Part shown: in pieces, positions 32,322 to 43,650 of the stretch
Layout of the letters: each line of letters starts with the position of its first letter
Numbering within the stretch: position 1 is the first letter of the stretch
Assembly (NCBI RefSeq): GCF_002575655.3
Contig: NC_053037.3
Coordinates: 146,517,207 to 146,581,206 of the forward strand
Length of the DNA stretch: 64,000 nt
From: Aegilops tauschii subsp. strangulata
Lineage: Eukaryota > Streptophyta > Magnoliopsida > Poales > Poaceae
Reading direction: 5' to 3'
Translations under genes and position numbers: made by a program
The notes under the pieces: generated by a model
Seen by the model: the letters and a program-made list of their open reading frames with translations, nothing else
Databases searched by the model: none
What the model was told of the DNA's origin: nothing

Positions 32322-33881
32322 TCAAGTATAGTAAGGCCGAAGATGAGCATTATTCCACGGCCGGTTGGTCTCCTCCTCCGATTTACGTGAGTCTTTGCGC
32401 TCTCGAACATCGATTAGGTAGTACGACCCGTTGTGTAGATTCTTGCTGACCACAAATGGTCCTTCCGAAGGGGGGGATAGCTTGTGCATATCCGTCTGAT
32501 CCTGGATGAGCCGAAGCACCAAATCACCTTGTTGAAAGGTTCTGGTTCTAACCCGGCGGCTATGATAACGACGCAGATCTTGCTGATAAATCGCTGAACG
32601 GGCTGCTGCCATGTCATGTTCCTCATCTAATAGGTCAAGAGCTTCCTGTCGTGCCTTCTCGTTGCCAGCTTCAACATATGCCGCTACACGAGGCGAGTCA
32701 TGACGGATGTCACTAGGAAGAACTGCTTCCGCTCCATAAACCATGAAGAATGGTGTGTATCCTGTCGATCGGTTGGGTGTGGTATTGATGCTCCACAACA
32801 CAGAAGGTAACTCCTCAACCCAACAACCTGGCGTCCGTTGCAAAGGAACCATAAGCCGGGGTTTGATGCCTCTCAAGATCTCTTGATTGGCCCTCTCCGC
32901 TTGACCATTGGACTGGGGGGTGAGCCATTGATGACACGTCAAGCTGGATGTGCTCACGTTGACAGAGCTCCTTCATGGCACCCTTTGACAGATTGGTACC
33001 ATTGTCTGTTATAATGTTGTGTGGAAAGCCAAACCAGAAGATCACCTTTTTGATGAATTGAACCGCGCCGTGGCTGCGTCACACTTACTAACTGGCTCTG
33101 CCTCCACCCACTTTGTGAACTTATCAACCGCCACCAAAAGGTGGGTCTTCTTCTCCTTGGACCTCTTGAAAGGCCCAAGCATATCCAGCCCCCAAGTTGC
33201 AAACGGCCAGGTGATTGGAATCATCCTCAATTCTTGAGCCGGTACATGAGTGCGCCTTGAGAAGTTCTGACAGCCATCACATCTTTTGACCAAGTCCTCG
33301 GCATCAGCATGAGCTGTCAACCAATAGAAACCATGACGAAACGCCTTGGCCACCAAAGATTTTGAACCGGCGTGGTGACCACAATCTCCTTCGTGGATCT
33401 CACGCAAAATTTCACGGCCTTCCTCAGGAGACACACAGCGTTGAAATGCCCCTGTCACACTGCAATGATGTAACTCTCCATTGATAATAGTCATAGACTT
33501 GGACCGCCGGGTTATCTGCCTGGCCAAAGTTTCATCCTCTAGTAACTCACCCCGGTTCATATACGCCAGATATGGAACTGTCCAATCCGGGATAACATGA
33601 AGAGCCGCCACCAGCTGAGCCTCTGGATCAGGAACAACCAAATCCTCTTCACCAGGGAGCTTGACGGACGGATTATGCAAAACATCCAGGAAGACATTAG
33701 ATGGAACCGGTTTACGTTGGGAACCCAGGCGGCTTAAAGCGTCCGCCGCTTCATTCTTCCGCCGGTCCACATGATCCACCTGATAACCTTTAAAGTGACC
33801 TGCAACAATATCCACCTCACGATGATATGCTGCCATAAGTGGGTCCTTGGAATCCCAAGTGCCGGACACTTGTTGAGCCAC
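32322..33881 (-). pseudogene. RNase H tail and integrase of element A, broken
   Basis: The frame 33881-33042 continues from the second RNase H-like domain (VDRRKNEAADALSRLG) into the integrase zinc-binding region (EGDCGHHAGSKSL ... RCDGCQNF, an intact HHCC) and the catalytic core (WGLDMLGPF with the first Asp). A two-base insertion near 33065 shifts frame. 33045-32815 carries IITDNGTN with the second Asp. An insertion in a G-run near 32920 shifts again, and 32957-32322 carries QSNGQAERANQEI with the catalytic Glu and the C-terminal domain (GPFVVSKNLHNGSYYLID). Integrase joins element cDNA to host DNA. This copy cannot make it in one piece. Confidence 0.88.
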
Positions 33882-34630
33882 AGATCCGAGTCACCGAAGC
33901 ACTTAACTCGGCTTAGGTTCATCTCCTTAGCCATCCGAAGACCATGGAGTAAAGCTTCATATTCAGCTGCATTGTTAGTGCAAGGGAACATTAAACGGAG
34001 AACATAACAAAACTTATCACCTCGTGGGGAAGTTAATACGACTCCAGCCCCCGAGCCTTCCAATTGCCTGGACCCATCAAAATGAATAGTCCAATAAGTG
34101 TGATCCAGCTTCTCCTCTGGCGCTTGTAATTCTGTCCAATCATTGATGAAATCCACAAGTGCCTGAGATTTGATCGCCGTTCGGGGTATGTATTTCAACC
34201 CGTGAGGCCCGAGCTCGATAGCCCACTTAGCAATCCGACCAGTCGCTTCCCTGTTTTGGATTATATCCCCCAAAGGAGCAGAGCTGACCACCGTGATGGG
34301 ATGACCTTGGAAATACTGCTTAAGCTTTCGGCTTGCCATGAAAACCCCATACACCAATTTTTGCCAATGCGGGTATCTCTGCTTGGACTCAATAAGTACC
34401 TCACTGATGTAGTAAACCGGCCGCTGAACCGGGTATTCCTTTCCTGCCTCCTTGCGCTCCACCAAAATAGCCACACTAACAGCCTGGGCGTTAGCTGCCA
34501 CATATAGCAACAATGGCTCTTTGTCAACCGGAGCAGCGAGAACCGGCGGATTAGCCAGCTGCCGCTTTAAGTCCTCAAATGCTTCATTAGCGGCGTCACT
34601 CCAGACGAAGTTATCCGTTTTCTTTAGCAT
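33882..34630 (-). pseudogene. RT-linked RNase H and second RNase H of element A
   Basis: After the stop that ends RT, the frame from 34630 gives an RNase H-like tether region (PVYYISEVLIESKQRYPHWQ, VYGVFMASRKLKQYF) and then a second RNase H domain (YWTIHFDGSRQLEGSGAGV, NNAAEYEALLHGL, CFGDSDL) with the D-E-D acidic residues. The double arrangement is known for Tat-lineage elements, where the added domain is of archaeal-like type. A one-base loss near 33880 shifts the frame after GDSDL. Confidence 0.82.
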
Positions 34631-35464
34631 CTAATACAAAGGGATGGCCTTCTCCCCAAGGCAACTGATAAACCGGCTCAACGCGGCAATCCGGCCTGCC
34701 AGGCGTTGAACATCATTGATACACTTCGGTTTAGCCAAGGAGGTGATGGCTTTGATCTTTTCCGGATTAGCTTCAATGCCCCTATTAGACACCAAAAAGC
34801 CCAAGAGCTTGCCTGCAGGTACACCAAAGACGCACTTGGCCGGATTAAGCATCATTTTATAAACCCGCAGGTTATCAAAGGTTTCCTTCAAGTCATCAAT
34901 CAGTGTCTCATTCTTCCTTGATTTTACCACAATATCATCCACATAGGCGTGAACATTACAGCCGATTTGTTTATGAAGACAATTCTGCACACACCGTTGA
35001 TAAGTCGCCTGGGCACTCTTGAGCCCAAAGGGCATGGACAAATAGCAGAAGGCTCCAAAGGGAGTTATGAAGGCTGTCTTCTCCTGGTCCTTAACTGCCA
35101 TTTTGATCTGATAATAACCAGAATATGCATCCAAAAGGCTTAAACGCTCACAACCCGCCGTAGCATCAATAATTTGATCAATATGGGGAAGGGCAAAAGG
35201 ATCTGTTGGACAAGCATTGTTAAGATCCGCGTAGTCTACACACATATGCCAAGTGCCATTCTTCTTGAGGACCAGCACCGGATTAGCCAACCACTCAGGA
35301 TGGAATACTTCAACGATAAATCCAGCCACCAAGAGCCTGGCTACTTCTTCTCCAATAGCTTTGCGTCTTTCTTCATTGAACCGGCGGAGAAACTGCTTGA
35401 CCGGTTTATACTCGGGATCAACATTGAGAGTGTGCTCAGCGAGTTCTCTCGGTACACCTGGCAT
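34631..35464 (-). pseudogene. Reverse transcriptase of element A
   Basis: 278 residues from the MPGVPRELAEH block. The finger and palm motifs are clear: NPVLVLKKNGTWHMCVDY, LLDAYSGYYQIKM with Asp 112, TPFGAFCYLSMPFGLK, and AYVDDIVV with the catalytic Asp pair at 176-177. It copies element RNA into DNA. A TAG (minus strand, about 34633-34631) ends it early where element B has a Gln codon. A further TAG at 35530-35528 separates it from protease in the same frame. Confidence 0.92.
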
Positions 35465-35527
35465 GTTAGAAGGCTTCCATGCAAAGATGTCCCGATTCTC
35501 ACGGATGAACTCGATGAGCGCACTTTC

Positions 35528-36919
35528 CTATTTCGGATCCAAGTTAGCGCTGATGCTAAACTGCTTGGACGAATCGCCAGGCACGAAGTCAAAAAGCTTA
35601 GTCTCATCAGCCAATTTAAACTTCAGGGCCGGATCATGCTCTGTAGTTGGTTTCTTCAACGAAGTCATATCTGCCGGATCAACATTGTCCTTGTAAAACT
35701 TCAACTCTTCTGTTGCACAAACTGACTCAGCATAAGCCGCATCACCTTCTTCACACTCCAGAGCAATCTTGCGGCTCCCATGCACGGTTATAGTTCCCTT
35801 GTGACCCAGCATCTTGAGCTGCAGATAAACATAACAAGGTCGTGCCATCAACTTAGCATAAGCTGGCCGTCCAAACAGGGCATGATACGGGCTTTTGATT
35901 TTCACCACTTCAAAGGTCAAAGTTTCTGATCTTGAGTCATGCTCATCTCCAAAAGCCACCTCCAGAGAAATCTTACCAATAGGATATGCCGATTTACCAA
36001 GCACCACACCATGGAACACCGTATTGGATGGTTTAAGATTTTTATCTGTTAACCCCATGCGACGGAAAGTTTCATGATAAAGGATATTGATACTACTCCC
36101 TCCATCCATGAGTACCTTAGTGAACTTATAACCCCCCACCTGAGGTGCCACCACCAGAGCCAGATGACCCGGATTGTCAACCCAGGGTGGATGATCTTCT
36201 CTACTCCATACAATTGGCTGCTCGGACCAGCGCAAGTAACGGGGCACCGCCAGTTCAACGGCATTCACCGCCCTTTTATGAAGCTTCTGATCACGCTTGT
36301 CCAAGCTAGTGGTGAAGACATGATACTGTCCGCTATTCAACTGCTTCGGGTTGCTCTGGTAACCCGACTACTGCTGCTGATTGCCCTGATGATTATAGCC
36401 ACCGTGGTTACCCTGATTACTTTGATTGTTATGTCCACCCTGATTGCCGTGGAAGCCTGAACCGGAATTTCCTCCGCCATAACCCGGCCCATGAGAACCG
36501 GGGCCCGAGCCGCCTCCTGGTCCATGATCTTACCGGAAAGAATCAGAACTTTTGAACTCTTGCATGATGTAACAATCTTTCCAGAGGTGCGTGGACGGGT
36601 CCTCCTTCGCCCCATGCTTTGGACAGGGCTGGTTCAACAGATAAGACAAACGGTCCAGATTAGGACTTGGCCTTCCATCGCGCTGGGGCGGTTTACCCTT
36701 ACGCCGCTGGCCCTTGTCATGTGTATTAGTGTTAGCCACAAAGTCTAAACCGTGGTCCGCTTTACGCTCGCCGCCGTTTCCATGACCAACCGGGTTGTGG
36801 TGCTGCCCCTTGGCGTTGCCGCTCTTCTTTCCCTTCCCTGTCTTATCATCATCAGACTCGGGATCCTTGGTACTATCAGAGTCGGCATACTTCACCAGTG
36901 CAGCCATGAGGGTTCCCAT
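35528..36919 (-). pseudogene. Gag C-terminus and aspartic protease of element A
   Basis: One reading frame with two extra stops. 36919-36530 holds the nucleocapsid-like part (KKSGNAKGQHHNP, then CPKHGAKEDPSTHLWKDC, a C-H-H-C zinc motif). After a TAA at 36529-36527 and a TAG near 36370, a Gly/Asn/Gln-rich linker leads to the protease. There FTKVLMDGGSSINILY carries the active Asp (residue 79 of the frame from 36340). The region ends FSISANLDPK before a TAG at 35530-35528 that element B shares. Confidence 0.85.
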
Positions 36920-36943
36920 GTCATTACAATGACGTTTTAGCCG

Positions 36944-38905
36944 TCATAACTTCAACTTCACGGGTTCAAACCGGCAATTTCCTTCCAATGTTAAAACTGC
37001 GGTGTTAGCGTTGATGCGGTCTGATGAATGCAAAATCTCCGAAACCCGGCGCACCCAATGGGTTGTTGACTCTCCTTCTTCCTGGACACAGGCAGCTAAG
37101 TCCACAATCGACATGGGCTGCTTGCATGTATCCTTGAAATTCTGAATAAACCGGGCTCTCAACTCGGCCCATGACCTGATAGAATTAGCCGGTAAGCTCT
37201 TTAGCCAAGTGCGGGCCGTCCCTTCTAACATCATGGTGAAGTATTTCGCACATGCCGCATCATCCACATCCAGCATCTCCATGGCCATCTCATAGCTTTC
37301 GACCCATGTTTCAGGGGATAAATCGGCGGTGTAATTCGGCACCTTGCGCGGGCCCTTGAAATCCTTGCGCAGGCGCACATTGCGCAACGCTGGGATAAGA
37401 CATGGCACTCCCAAAGAACTAGAGGTAACTCCTAGTTCTACCGATGTGGTTGGACGAACCGGAGTAAGCTGACGGGCTTCATGCTGCGCCGCTAACTCGG
37501 CCTCTCTGCGTGCCCGAGCCCGATCCACCACCTCCTGAGCATCACCAGCACCACCCGCCGGGTTATTGCCACGGGGCGGATCACGGTTCCGCGCATTGCT
37601 TGACACTGCCGGTTCATCCATACGCCTGCTGTAACTCCGGCTTGGACGGGGAGTGGAATGAATTCGATCGCGACTGTATGAATAAGCCTCCTGTTGAACC
37701 AAAGCTGTCTGAAGAAGCTCCTTAACCCGACGCGTCTCAACCGCCGCCGGAGAATCACCTTCGATCGGGATGGCCGCCAGCCGTGAAGCGGCAGCGACAA
37801 TGTTATTCATCGGGTTAGAATAATGACCCGGCGGCGTGGGGACATGCGGTGCTACAATGTTCTTCTGGCGAGGCAGATCCACCAAACGTGGTTGAACCGG
37901 CGCTCCTGCTCTAGGTGCCTCCGCCCGGTTTGCCACCGGCAGATTACTGGTCCCTGCTCCTGGGGTGTTAAAGAGATTTCTAGCGTCATAAACCGGCGGT
38001 AGGCGAGATTGGTGCCTCCTCTTCAGGACTTCGTTCGACGCACTCTGATCCAGCATAATCCGGCAAGCTTGTGCATCCAAAGCGGCCCGCTCTGCGGCTA
38101 TCCTGGTATCCTCAGCTGCTAAGTCGGCTTTGGCCTGGGTGATCTGATCTTTCACTTTCACGATTTCCGCATTGTGAGCATCTTGAACCTCCGCCATCAG
38201 CGTTGCCAACGCGTCAAACAAATCAGATAGAACCTGAGCTGGCGGTCGCACAGGGCCTCCTGCCCCGGCTGCTGCTGCCGCTGCCGATCCGAAAATCATC
38301 GCCGCTGCGGTCGAAGAGTGGAGCGCTGGTTGCGTACCGGCCATGAAGATCACAATCCGGTTTGGCAAATCAAAGGGGTCCGAAATACTGTCGCCATCGG
38401 TACAGCCCCCAATTCGGCCATCTTGTAACTGATATAACGACTCGGTCTCTCCGGTTGATGACTCGTCGTCGGAATAAACGACGGTCTCACCACCAGACTC
38501 CGATCTATCCTCAGATCCCCCTCCATGGATAACTCCCACGAAGGCACGCTTCATGACAGGCTTGACCCGGGCCGATCTCGCACGCTGAGCCGTTTCGACG
38601 AGGTCGGTGCAGATGTCCGGCTCAGGGCCCGGTTCATCGATCTTGCCAATGAAAACGTGTATGCCACCAAAGGGGACCCGGTACCCGTACTCGATTGAGC
38701 CGGCCTTGGGGCCCCAGCCTGCATCATCGATGTAGAGCTTGCCGCGACGACTCTTGGTCATCCGGCCCACAGCGTAACCCTTGAGTCCTTCGAAGTTGCC
38801 CTCCAAGAACTTGAAACCATCGTGCGATAGCCCCACGGTGGGCGCCAACTGTCGTGGTTTTATCACGGCAGATGTCCTAGAGAAAGGACTTAGTCGTGGA
38901 GCCAT
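36944..38905 (-). pseudogene. Gag (with N-terminal extension) of element A
   Basis: The frame is open for 653 codons and starts inside the right LTR, crosses the primer-binding site and reaches gag. The first about 190 residues (DGFKFLEGNFEGLKGYAVG, VPFGGIHVFIGKIDEPGP) are an upstream block often seen in this element type; gag proper may begin at ATG 38344 (MAGTQPALHSS). It contains an Ala-rich and coiled-coil stretch (QITQAKADLAAEDTRIAAE) and, at about 515-640, the capsid-like Retrotrans_gag core (LSPETWVESYEMAMEML, TARTWLKSLP, WAELRARFIQNF). A TGA at 36946-36944 replaces the Gly codon seen in element B, so gag is cut from protease by a point mutation. Confidence 0.85.
38832..38849 (-). promoter_or_regulatory. 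Primer-binding site of element A
   Basis: Minus strand TTGGCGCCCACCGTGGGG immediately follows the 5' LTR end. TGGCGCC-type sites are usual in the Tat/Athila group. Which tRNA primes is not decided; Arg has been proposed for RIRE2-type relatives, as I remember it. Confidence 0.7.
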
Positions 38906-39376
38906 CTCTACAGGTTAGCTTAAAGGGGTTAAAGCGGACAAGGGACGCAAGAGAGTTTTATACTAGTTTGGCCCCTTACGATGAAGGTAAAAGCCTACGT
39001 CTAGTTGTGATGGGATTGATGGGGTCTCAATGACCAGGGAGCGAATACGCTTTGCCTGAGTCTCGAGTTGTTGTCTGTTGTCCTTGAACCGCCGCCGGGT
39101 CGTCCCCTTATATACATGGGTTGACGCCCGTCGGTTTACAAAATCCCGAGGCCGGCTCATAATCGTGTCCGGCTTGGTCCCTGTTAATTCTATCTTACAA
39201 CACAAGTTTACATATTATTGCCAGGTTATGTCTACAGGCCTTAAACCGGCTTTGGGCCCTGGGCCTTCATAAAGCGTCACCGTCTGTCTTCATGGACTTC
39301 AGATACAGATGAACTACTTATGGGGTTAACCCGGCATCTCCTGGCCGGTTTACGCCAAGTGGTAATATCCCCAACA
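38850..39376 (-). repeat. 5' LTR of element A
   Basis: 527 bp, longer than its partner by a short duplication around 39010-39020 (tgatgggattgatgggg). Ends TG...CA, followed by TSD TCTTC. Confidence 0.88.
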
Positions 39377-39400
39377 TCTTCCGTTCTTCTTTAATAAGTA

Positions 39401-39559
39401 CTCTCTCCGTTCCTAAATACAAGTCTTTGTATAGATTCCACCATGGACTACATATGGAGCAAAATGAGTGAATCTACACTCTAAAATGTATCTGGATACA
39501 TCTGTATGTGATCCATAGTGGAAATCTCTACCAAGACTTATATTTTGGAATGGAGGGAG
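39401..39559. mobile_element. Stowaway MITE, 159 bp
   Basis: Begins CTCTCTCCGTTCCTAAATAC and ends with the inverse (ATTTTGGAATGGAGGGAG), flanked by TA at 39399-39400 and 39560-39561. The inside is a near-palindrome. It sits in host DNA next to element A. Confidence 0.9.
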
Positions 39560-39561
39560 TA

Positions 39562-39948
39562 TGATAGTAGTACAGTATGTTCCTTGTAGTGAAGATGAGC
39601 AGGGACATTTGCAGTGTAGAGGTCTATATGGTCGGTTGGTATGGACACTTTGAACTCGTCGGGCCTGTTTGATTCGTAGGATTTTGTAAACATGGGAATA
39701 GGATTTGTAGCAGCCTACCCACTTGAATCCTATAAGAATAGCAAGGAAATGTGGGGGGTTGTGTCGCCTTTGAGAGTTACACTAATATTAACAGTACCGC
39801 ACCTTCAGTTGAAGAGAGCTGGTATCCGAAGCCTTTCTAGCCATACCGGCAATACTAGCACATATATTCCAGCAAGTTCCACTTTGCTGATTTTACTCTG
39901 ATGCTTATGGTTTTCCCGTTATATCTACACTATGATCTGTGTAGCTGC
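39562..39948 (+). other. Host module copy 1 (3' part), intron-like
   Basis: acagtatgttccttgt at about 39573 and the following gatgagcaggg...catttgcagt align with 52148-52192; atctacactatgatctgtgtagc near 39922 aligns with 52318-52345. It is the continuation of the copy broken at 24217 and 25922. 39658-39760 is a MITE-like fragment (gggcctgtttgattcg). The LARD inserted at 39949. Confidence 0.55.
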
Positions 39949-41363
39949 TGTGACACCCCAAAATTTTTGACCTTGTTTTATTAATTTAAAATTCTGCCAG
40001 GAAATAAGACTTTCCCATTTGTCAAGATTTACCCTTTTGATATTGTGGATTTTTGCCTCAAGTGGAAACTTTCCAAAAGGATTATTGGACTTGAATACTC
40101 TCTATAATAAAACAATTCTTTATCAGTGGATTTAAATTGCAAGATCTGTTTTCTCAGAGCTTTATTCTTTTGAAAAGATTTCTTTTGCATTTGGAGCCTG
40201 TTTTTGCACTGCAACCATTTGATAAATGCTTTTAAAATTTCCACCAAAATTTGGGGATGTCATGTGATGGTTCCACATCACTTTTATGCAAAAATACCTT
40301 TTGGTTATTGGAGATTTTGAGCTCTACATCAATTTTTCAAATCTGGTCCAGTAGGCACTTTTACACTACAACCTATTTAAATAATCCTTTAAAAATTCTT
40401 CCAAGTGTTTGGAGATGTCAGTGGATGCATATAATGCAACCTCATGCAAAAACCCAGTGAAGTTCTTTGAAAAATTTGAGTGAATCATCTTCATTTCCAT
40501 TCTGGTCCAGTTTGGTGATTTGTACTGCAACCCCTTTTTATTTTGTTCTAGTACCCATGAGCTTTTTCCCTACTTATAGTCCTCCATGCTAAACTCTTAA
40601 AGTCCAGGAGATTGGACCCATTAGAGTATTTTTAGTGCATGCAATGTTAGCCTTGAGTTTCTGCCCAAAACTGGTTTTCTCAAAATCTTGCACTATCAAC
40701 TTTCTGTTTTTGCCAAACTAGCCTTGCCACTTTCTTTAGCTCCTAAAGAGACTAGGATCTGGAGATTTTGGCCACCCCAAGAGTTGCCTAGATGCCCATG
40801 GCATTCTGTCGAACACCCTGTGTGCAGGGACAGTTTTGGCATGTCTTCTGGTTTGCATTGTGGACATGAGCCCCTGACCCATCCAGCATGTCCACTAGCC
40901 TCCTAGCTACCCCTAACCCTGGCCTGTTGACTACCAGCCTCACCCAAGCTCTCTAGCGCGCACTGGCATTTCGTCGAACACCAGCTGTGCGTGCTCTGGG
41001 CGCGGCCAGAGCACGCGTTTTGCACGTGCGTGCGCTCGGGTCGACGTGTCCCGTCACTGGCCCCAGCTCGCCTGCAGAGCCGCGCCATACACTCGCCCCC
41101 TCGCCGCAAACCTCCAAGCCACACTGGCGCCCTACAGCGCCGCCGGCAGAGCTCCCTTGGCGGCACGCCAGCGTCGGCAGCGGGCTCTGCCGTGGACGGC
41201 GCCGCCCAAGCCACCCGCATGCGCCAGCTGCCCCCTGTGTACAGCCCGGGCTCATCCACATGCTCGTCGGCACGCGCTCGTCGCCGCCACGACGCCCTGC
41301 AGCTACATCAATGGCGACTCGTCGTCGATCTTATCCACCGCCGCGGAGCCAGCCCCGTCGCGC

Positions 41364-41370
41364 TATAAAA
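41364..41370 (+). promoter_or_regulatory. TATA box of the LARD 5' LTR
   Basis: TATAAAA after GC-rich sequence and before a CT-rich leader; the likely U3/R promoter of the element. The 3' LTR has it at 48953-48959. Confidence 0.65.
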
Positions 41371-43276
41371 GGAGGCCCCGTGCTCCTCCGAGCACTCAGG
41401 CAACCCCAGGCACCCCCATAATGCTCCCGCAGCCAGCAATCGACAGGGAAGGGCTTTCTTCCTCGTCTCCGGCCAGTTCGGCCGCCGCCAAGCTCCGGTG
41501 CATTGCGTCGCAGCCAAACCCTCCCCCACCCATCCAGCGCCACCAGATGTCTCCCCATGGCCTTGCGGAGCTACCTAGCGTCTCAGCCTCGACTAAGACC
41601 CACCTTAGCCCGAAGCTCACTTTGCTCCCGAACCTCCGTCCGCCGCGGAGCTCGCCGCCGGTGACCTCCTCCGTCCCCTCCGGCCTAGCACCCACCGGGA
41701 GGACCGCCCCGGTCTGGCGGATCCATCCCTGCCCTCGGGGCCCCGTGGGGAGCTGCCGCTCGCCGACGGTGATCGCCGGAGCCCCGCCCCGTTCGGGCAG
41801 AGAGAGAGAGGAGGGAGGGAAGAACGGTCAAACCTGACCAGTGGGCCCCCTGGACCCACTGTCAGTGACCCGCGCACCCGTTCTCTCTGTTTAAGTGAAA
41901 GCGCAAAGACCTGAGTACGTCTTCTCTGCTTCGAAAGCGTATTCTCCCCCGAAGCGTTTTCCTTTTTCTGATTTTATTAAAACAGAAGTTTGACTGATCT
42001 TTGACTGGCAATAACTTTTAAAATAAAACTCCAAATGAGTTGATTCTTTTTCCTACCTTCCTCAAATTTCATCTAGTTTATTTTAAGATTTATTTCAATA
42101 ATATTTGGGGCAACTTTTTGCACTGTGTTTTGAATTTTTTGTTATTTGGATATTTTTTTTAAATAGGAAATGGAGAGAAGAGAAAGCTTTCAAAAAAAGT
42201 GCATCCCTTTGCATACTCTTGAAGGCAAGCATTTCTGAACTCTGGCATAATATTTTGTGTGGTGTTTTGATACGGTTTCGACACCACTTTGACATGGAGT
42301 GTATGCTATTTATGTGACGGTAAGATCATACGCATGAGTGCATTAATGGAGATTTCTTTGCTGTTATAAACGGATATGCTGGTGATAGTGATCATCCTCG
42401 TAAGCTCCTCATGCATGACGGAAGGAAGTCGGGAAAGTCGCGGTCTTGGGTAGACGCGAGCTTGTCCCTAGTTCCTCGTCGAGACGAGTATGTCCGGTAT
42501 GGCATGGTGGGGCTTGATGAGTGTTAAGCTTATCTGTAATTGGAAATATTTCGTTACGCTAATCATGCAGGGAACACTCGAACCTCCTGAGTCGGCCTTA
42601 GATCGAGTCTTGTCCAGTAACCCCCATACTTGCTTTGTACTACCACTTGTCCCTGCCATAGGTAGGGTACGGTTCAGTAAGTTGTCAACCCCTTTCTAGC
42701 ACACACCGTACAGAGAGGCCGTGATGAGGGTCCCTTGGCCATGGATTAAAGCCAGTCATCCGGTCCGGGGGCATGGGTGTTTTGGTTGTAGCCGAAGGGG
42801 TAGCTCCCCTAGTTTGCGCGCGGTATAAATTTTGTGATCCCATGCTACATCGAGGTTGTAGCCTCCCCACTTAGAGTTTCGCTTGACATGTGTCGTGGGT
42901 GATTCCAGAAACCGGTAAGTTAAGCTGGTGTGTGCAGGTCAGGCGTGTTTTCAATTAAAAGACCGTAGACGGAATTAGTCCCGATGGACTAAAGGAATCC
43001 GTTACTCGTGGGTAAAGAGTACACCCTCTGCAGAGATTATACATCTATTCGAATAGCCGTGTCCATGGTTAAGGACTACAGTCTGGGACAGGTCAAGTGT
43101 CGGTCTTAGTGTCGGTCTCCGGAGGGAAAATACTGCTAAACCAGAACTGTGATTATGAACTGTGACACGTATGGATTGTGATTATTATTATTCTGGACTA
43201 ACCATTTGCTTCATTTGAATTATTGAATATCTCTGGGACGGTTCTACCTCCTGGATATTCACTGTGATTATCCTTT

Positions 43277-43650
43277 ATAAGCCCTTTATGTGGTGTCGCT
43301 CAGACGCCCGACTGTGGCATGCTTGTTATTCCTTTTATTTATAAGCCCTTTATGTGGTGTCGCTCAGACGCCCGACTGTGGCATGCTTGTTATTCCTTTT
43401 ATTTATAAGCCCTTTATGTGGTGTCGCTCAGACGCCCGACTGTGGCATGCTTGTTATTCCTTTTATTTATAAGCCCTTTATGTGGTGTCGCTCAGACGCC
43501 CGACTGTGGCATGCTTATTATTCCTTTTATTTATAAGCCCTTTATGCGGTGTCGCTCAGACGCCCGACTGCGGCATGCTTGTTATTTACTTATTCTTTAT
43601 AAGCCCTTTATGCGGTGTCGCTCAGACACCCGACTGTGGCATTGTTAATT
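43277..43650 (+). repeat. 64-bp tandem array in the 5' LTR
   Basis: Six units of about 64 bp beginning tataagccctttatg and containing gtgtcgctcagacgcccgac; units start at about 43277, 43341, 43405, 43469, 43533 and 43598. The first four are nearly identical, the last two diverged. Short frames repeat with it and are not genes. Confidence 0.92.

Larger units (their letters stand above)
25923..39376 (-). mobile_element. Complete Ty3/gypsy Tat-lineage retrotransposon A
   Basis: The LTRs at 25923-26440 (518 bp) and 38850-39376 (527 bp) both start TGTC(A/G)TGGTTTT and end CCCCAACA. The direct repeat TCTTC flanks the whole at 25918-25922 and 39377-39381. The primer-binding site adjoins the right LTR, so the element reads on the minus strand: gag, protease, RT, RNase H, second RNase H-like domain, integrase. 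Between integrase and the left (3') LTR lies a spliced gene on the opposite strand. This domain order and the double RNase H are features of the Tat lineage. By eye the LTRs differ at about 22 of 515 aligned positions plus a 9-10 bp indel, near 4%; at the often-used grass rate of 1.3e-8 per site per year that is about 1.6-1.7 million years. Coding regions carry several stops and frameshifts. LTRs resemble what I remember as Fatima of wheat (tentative). Confidence 0.92.

Noticed and set aside
34202..34507. Plus-strand frames across pol of elements A and B
   Set aside because: They mirror RT, RNase H and integrase coding sequence on the minus strand, which carries the catalytic motifs.
41046..41837. 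Long Pro/Arg/Ala-rich frame in the LARD 5' LTR (and 48576-49427 in the 3' LTR)
   Set aside because: GC-rich composition opens several frames at once, and the two LTR copies differ by a one-base indel that changes the frame. The region lies around the LTR promoter.
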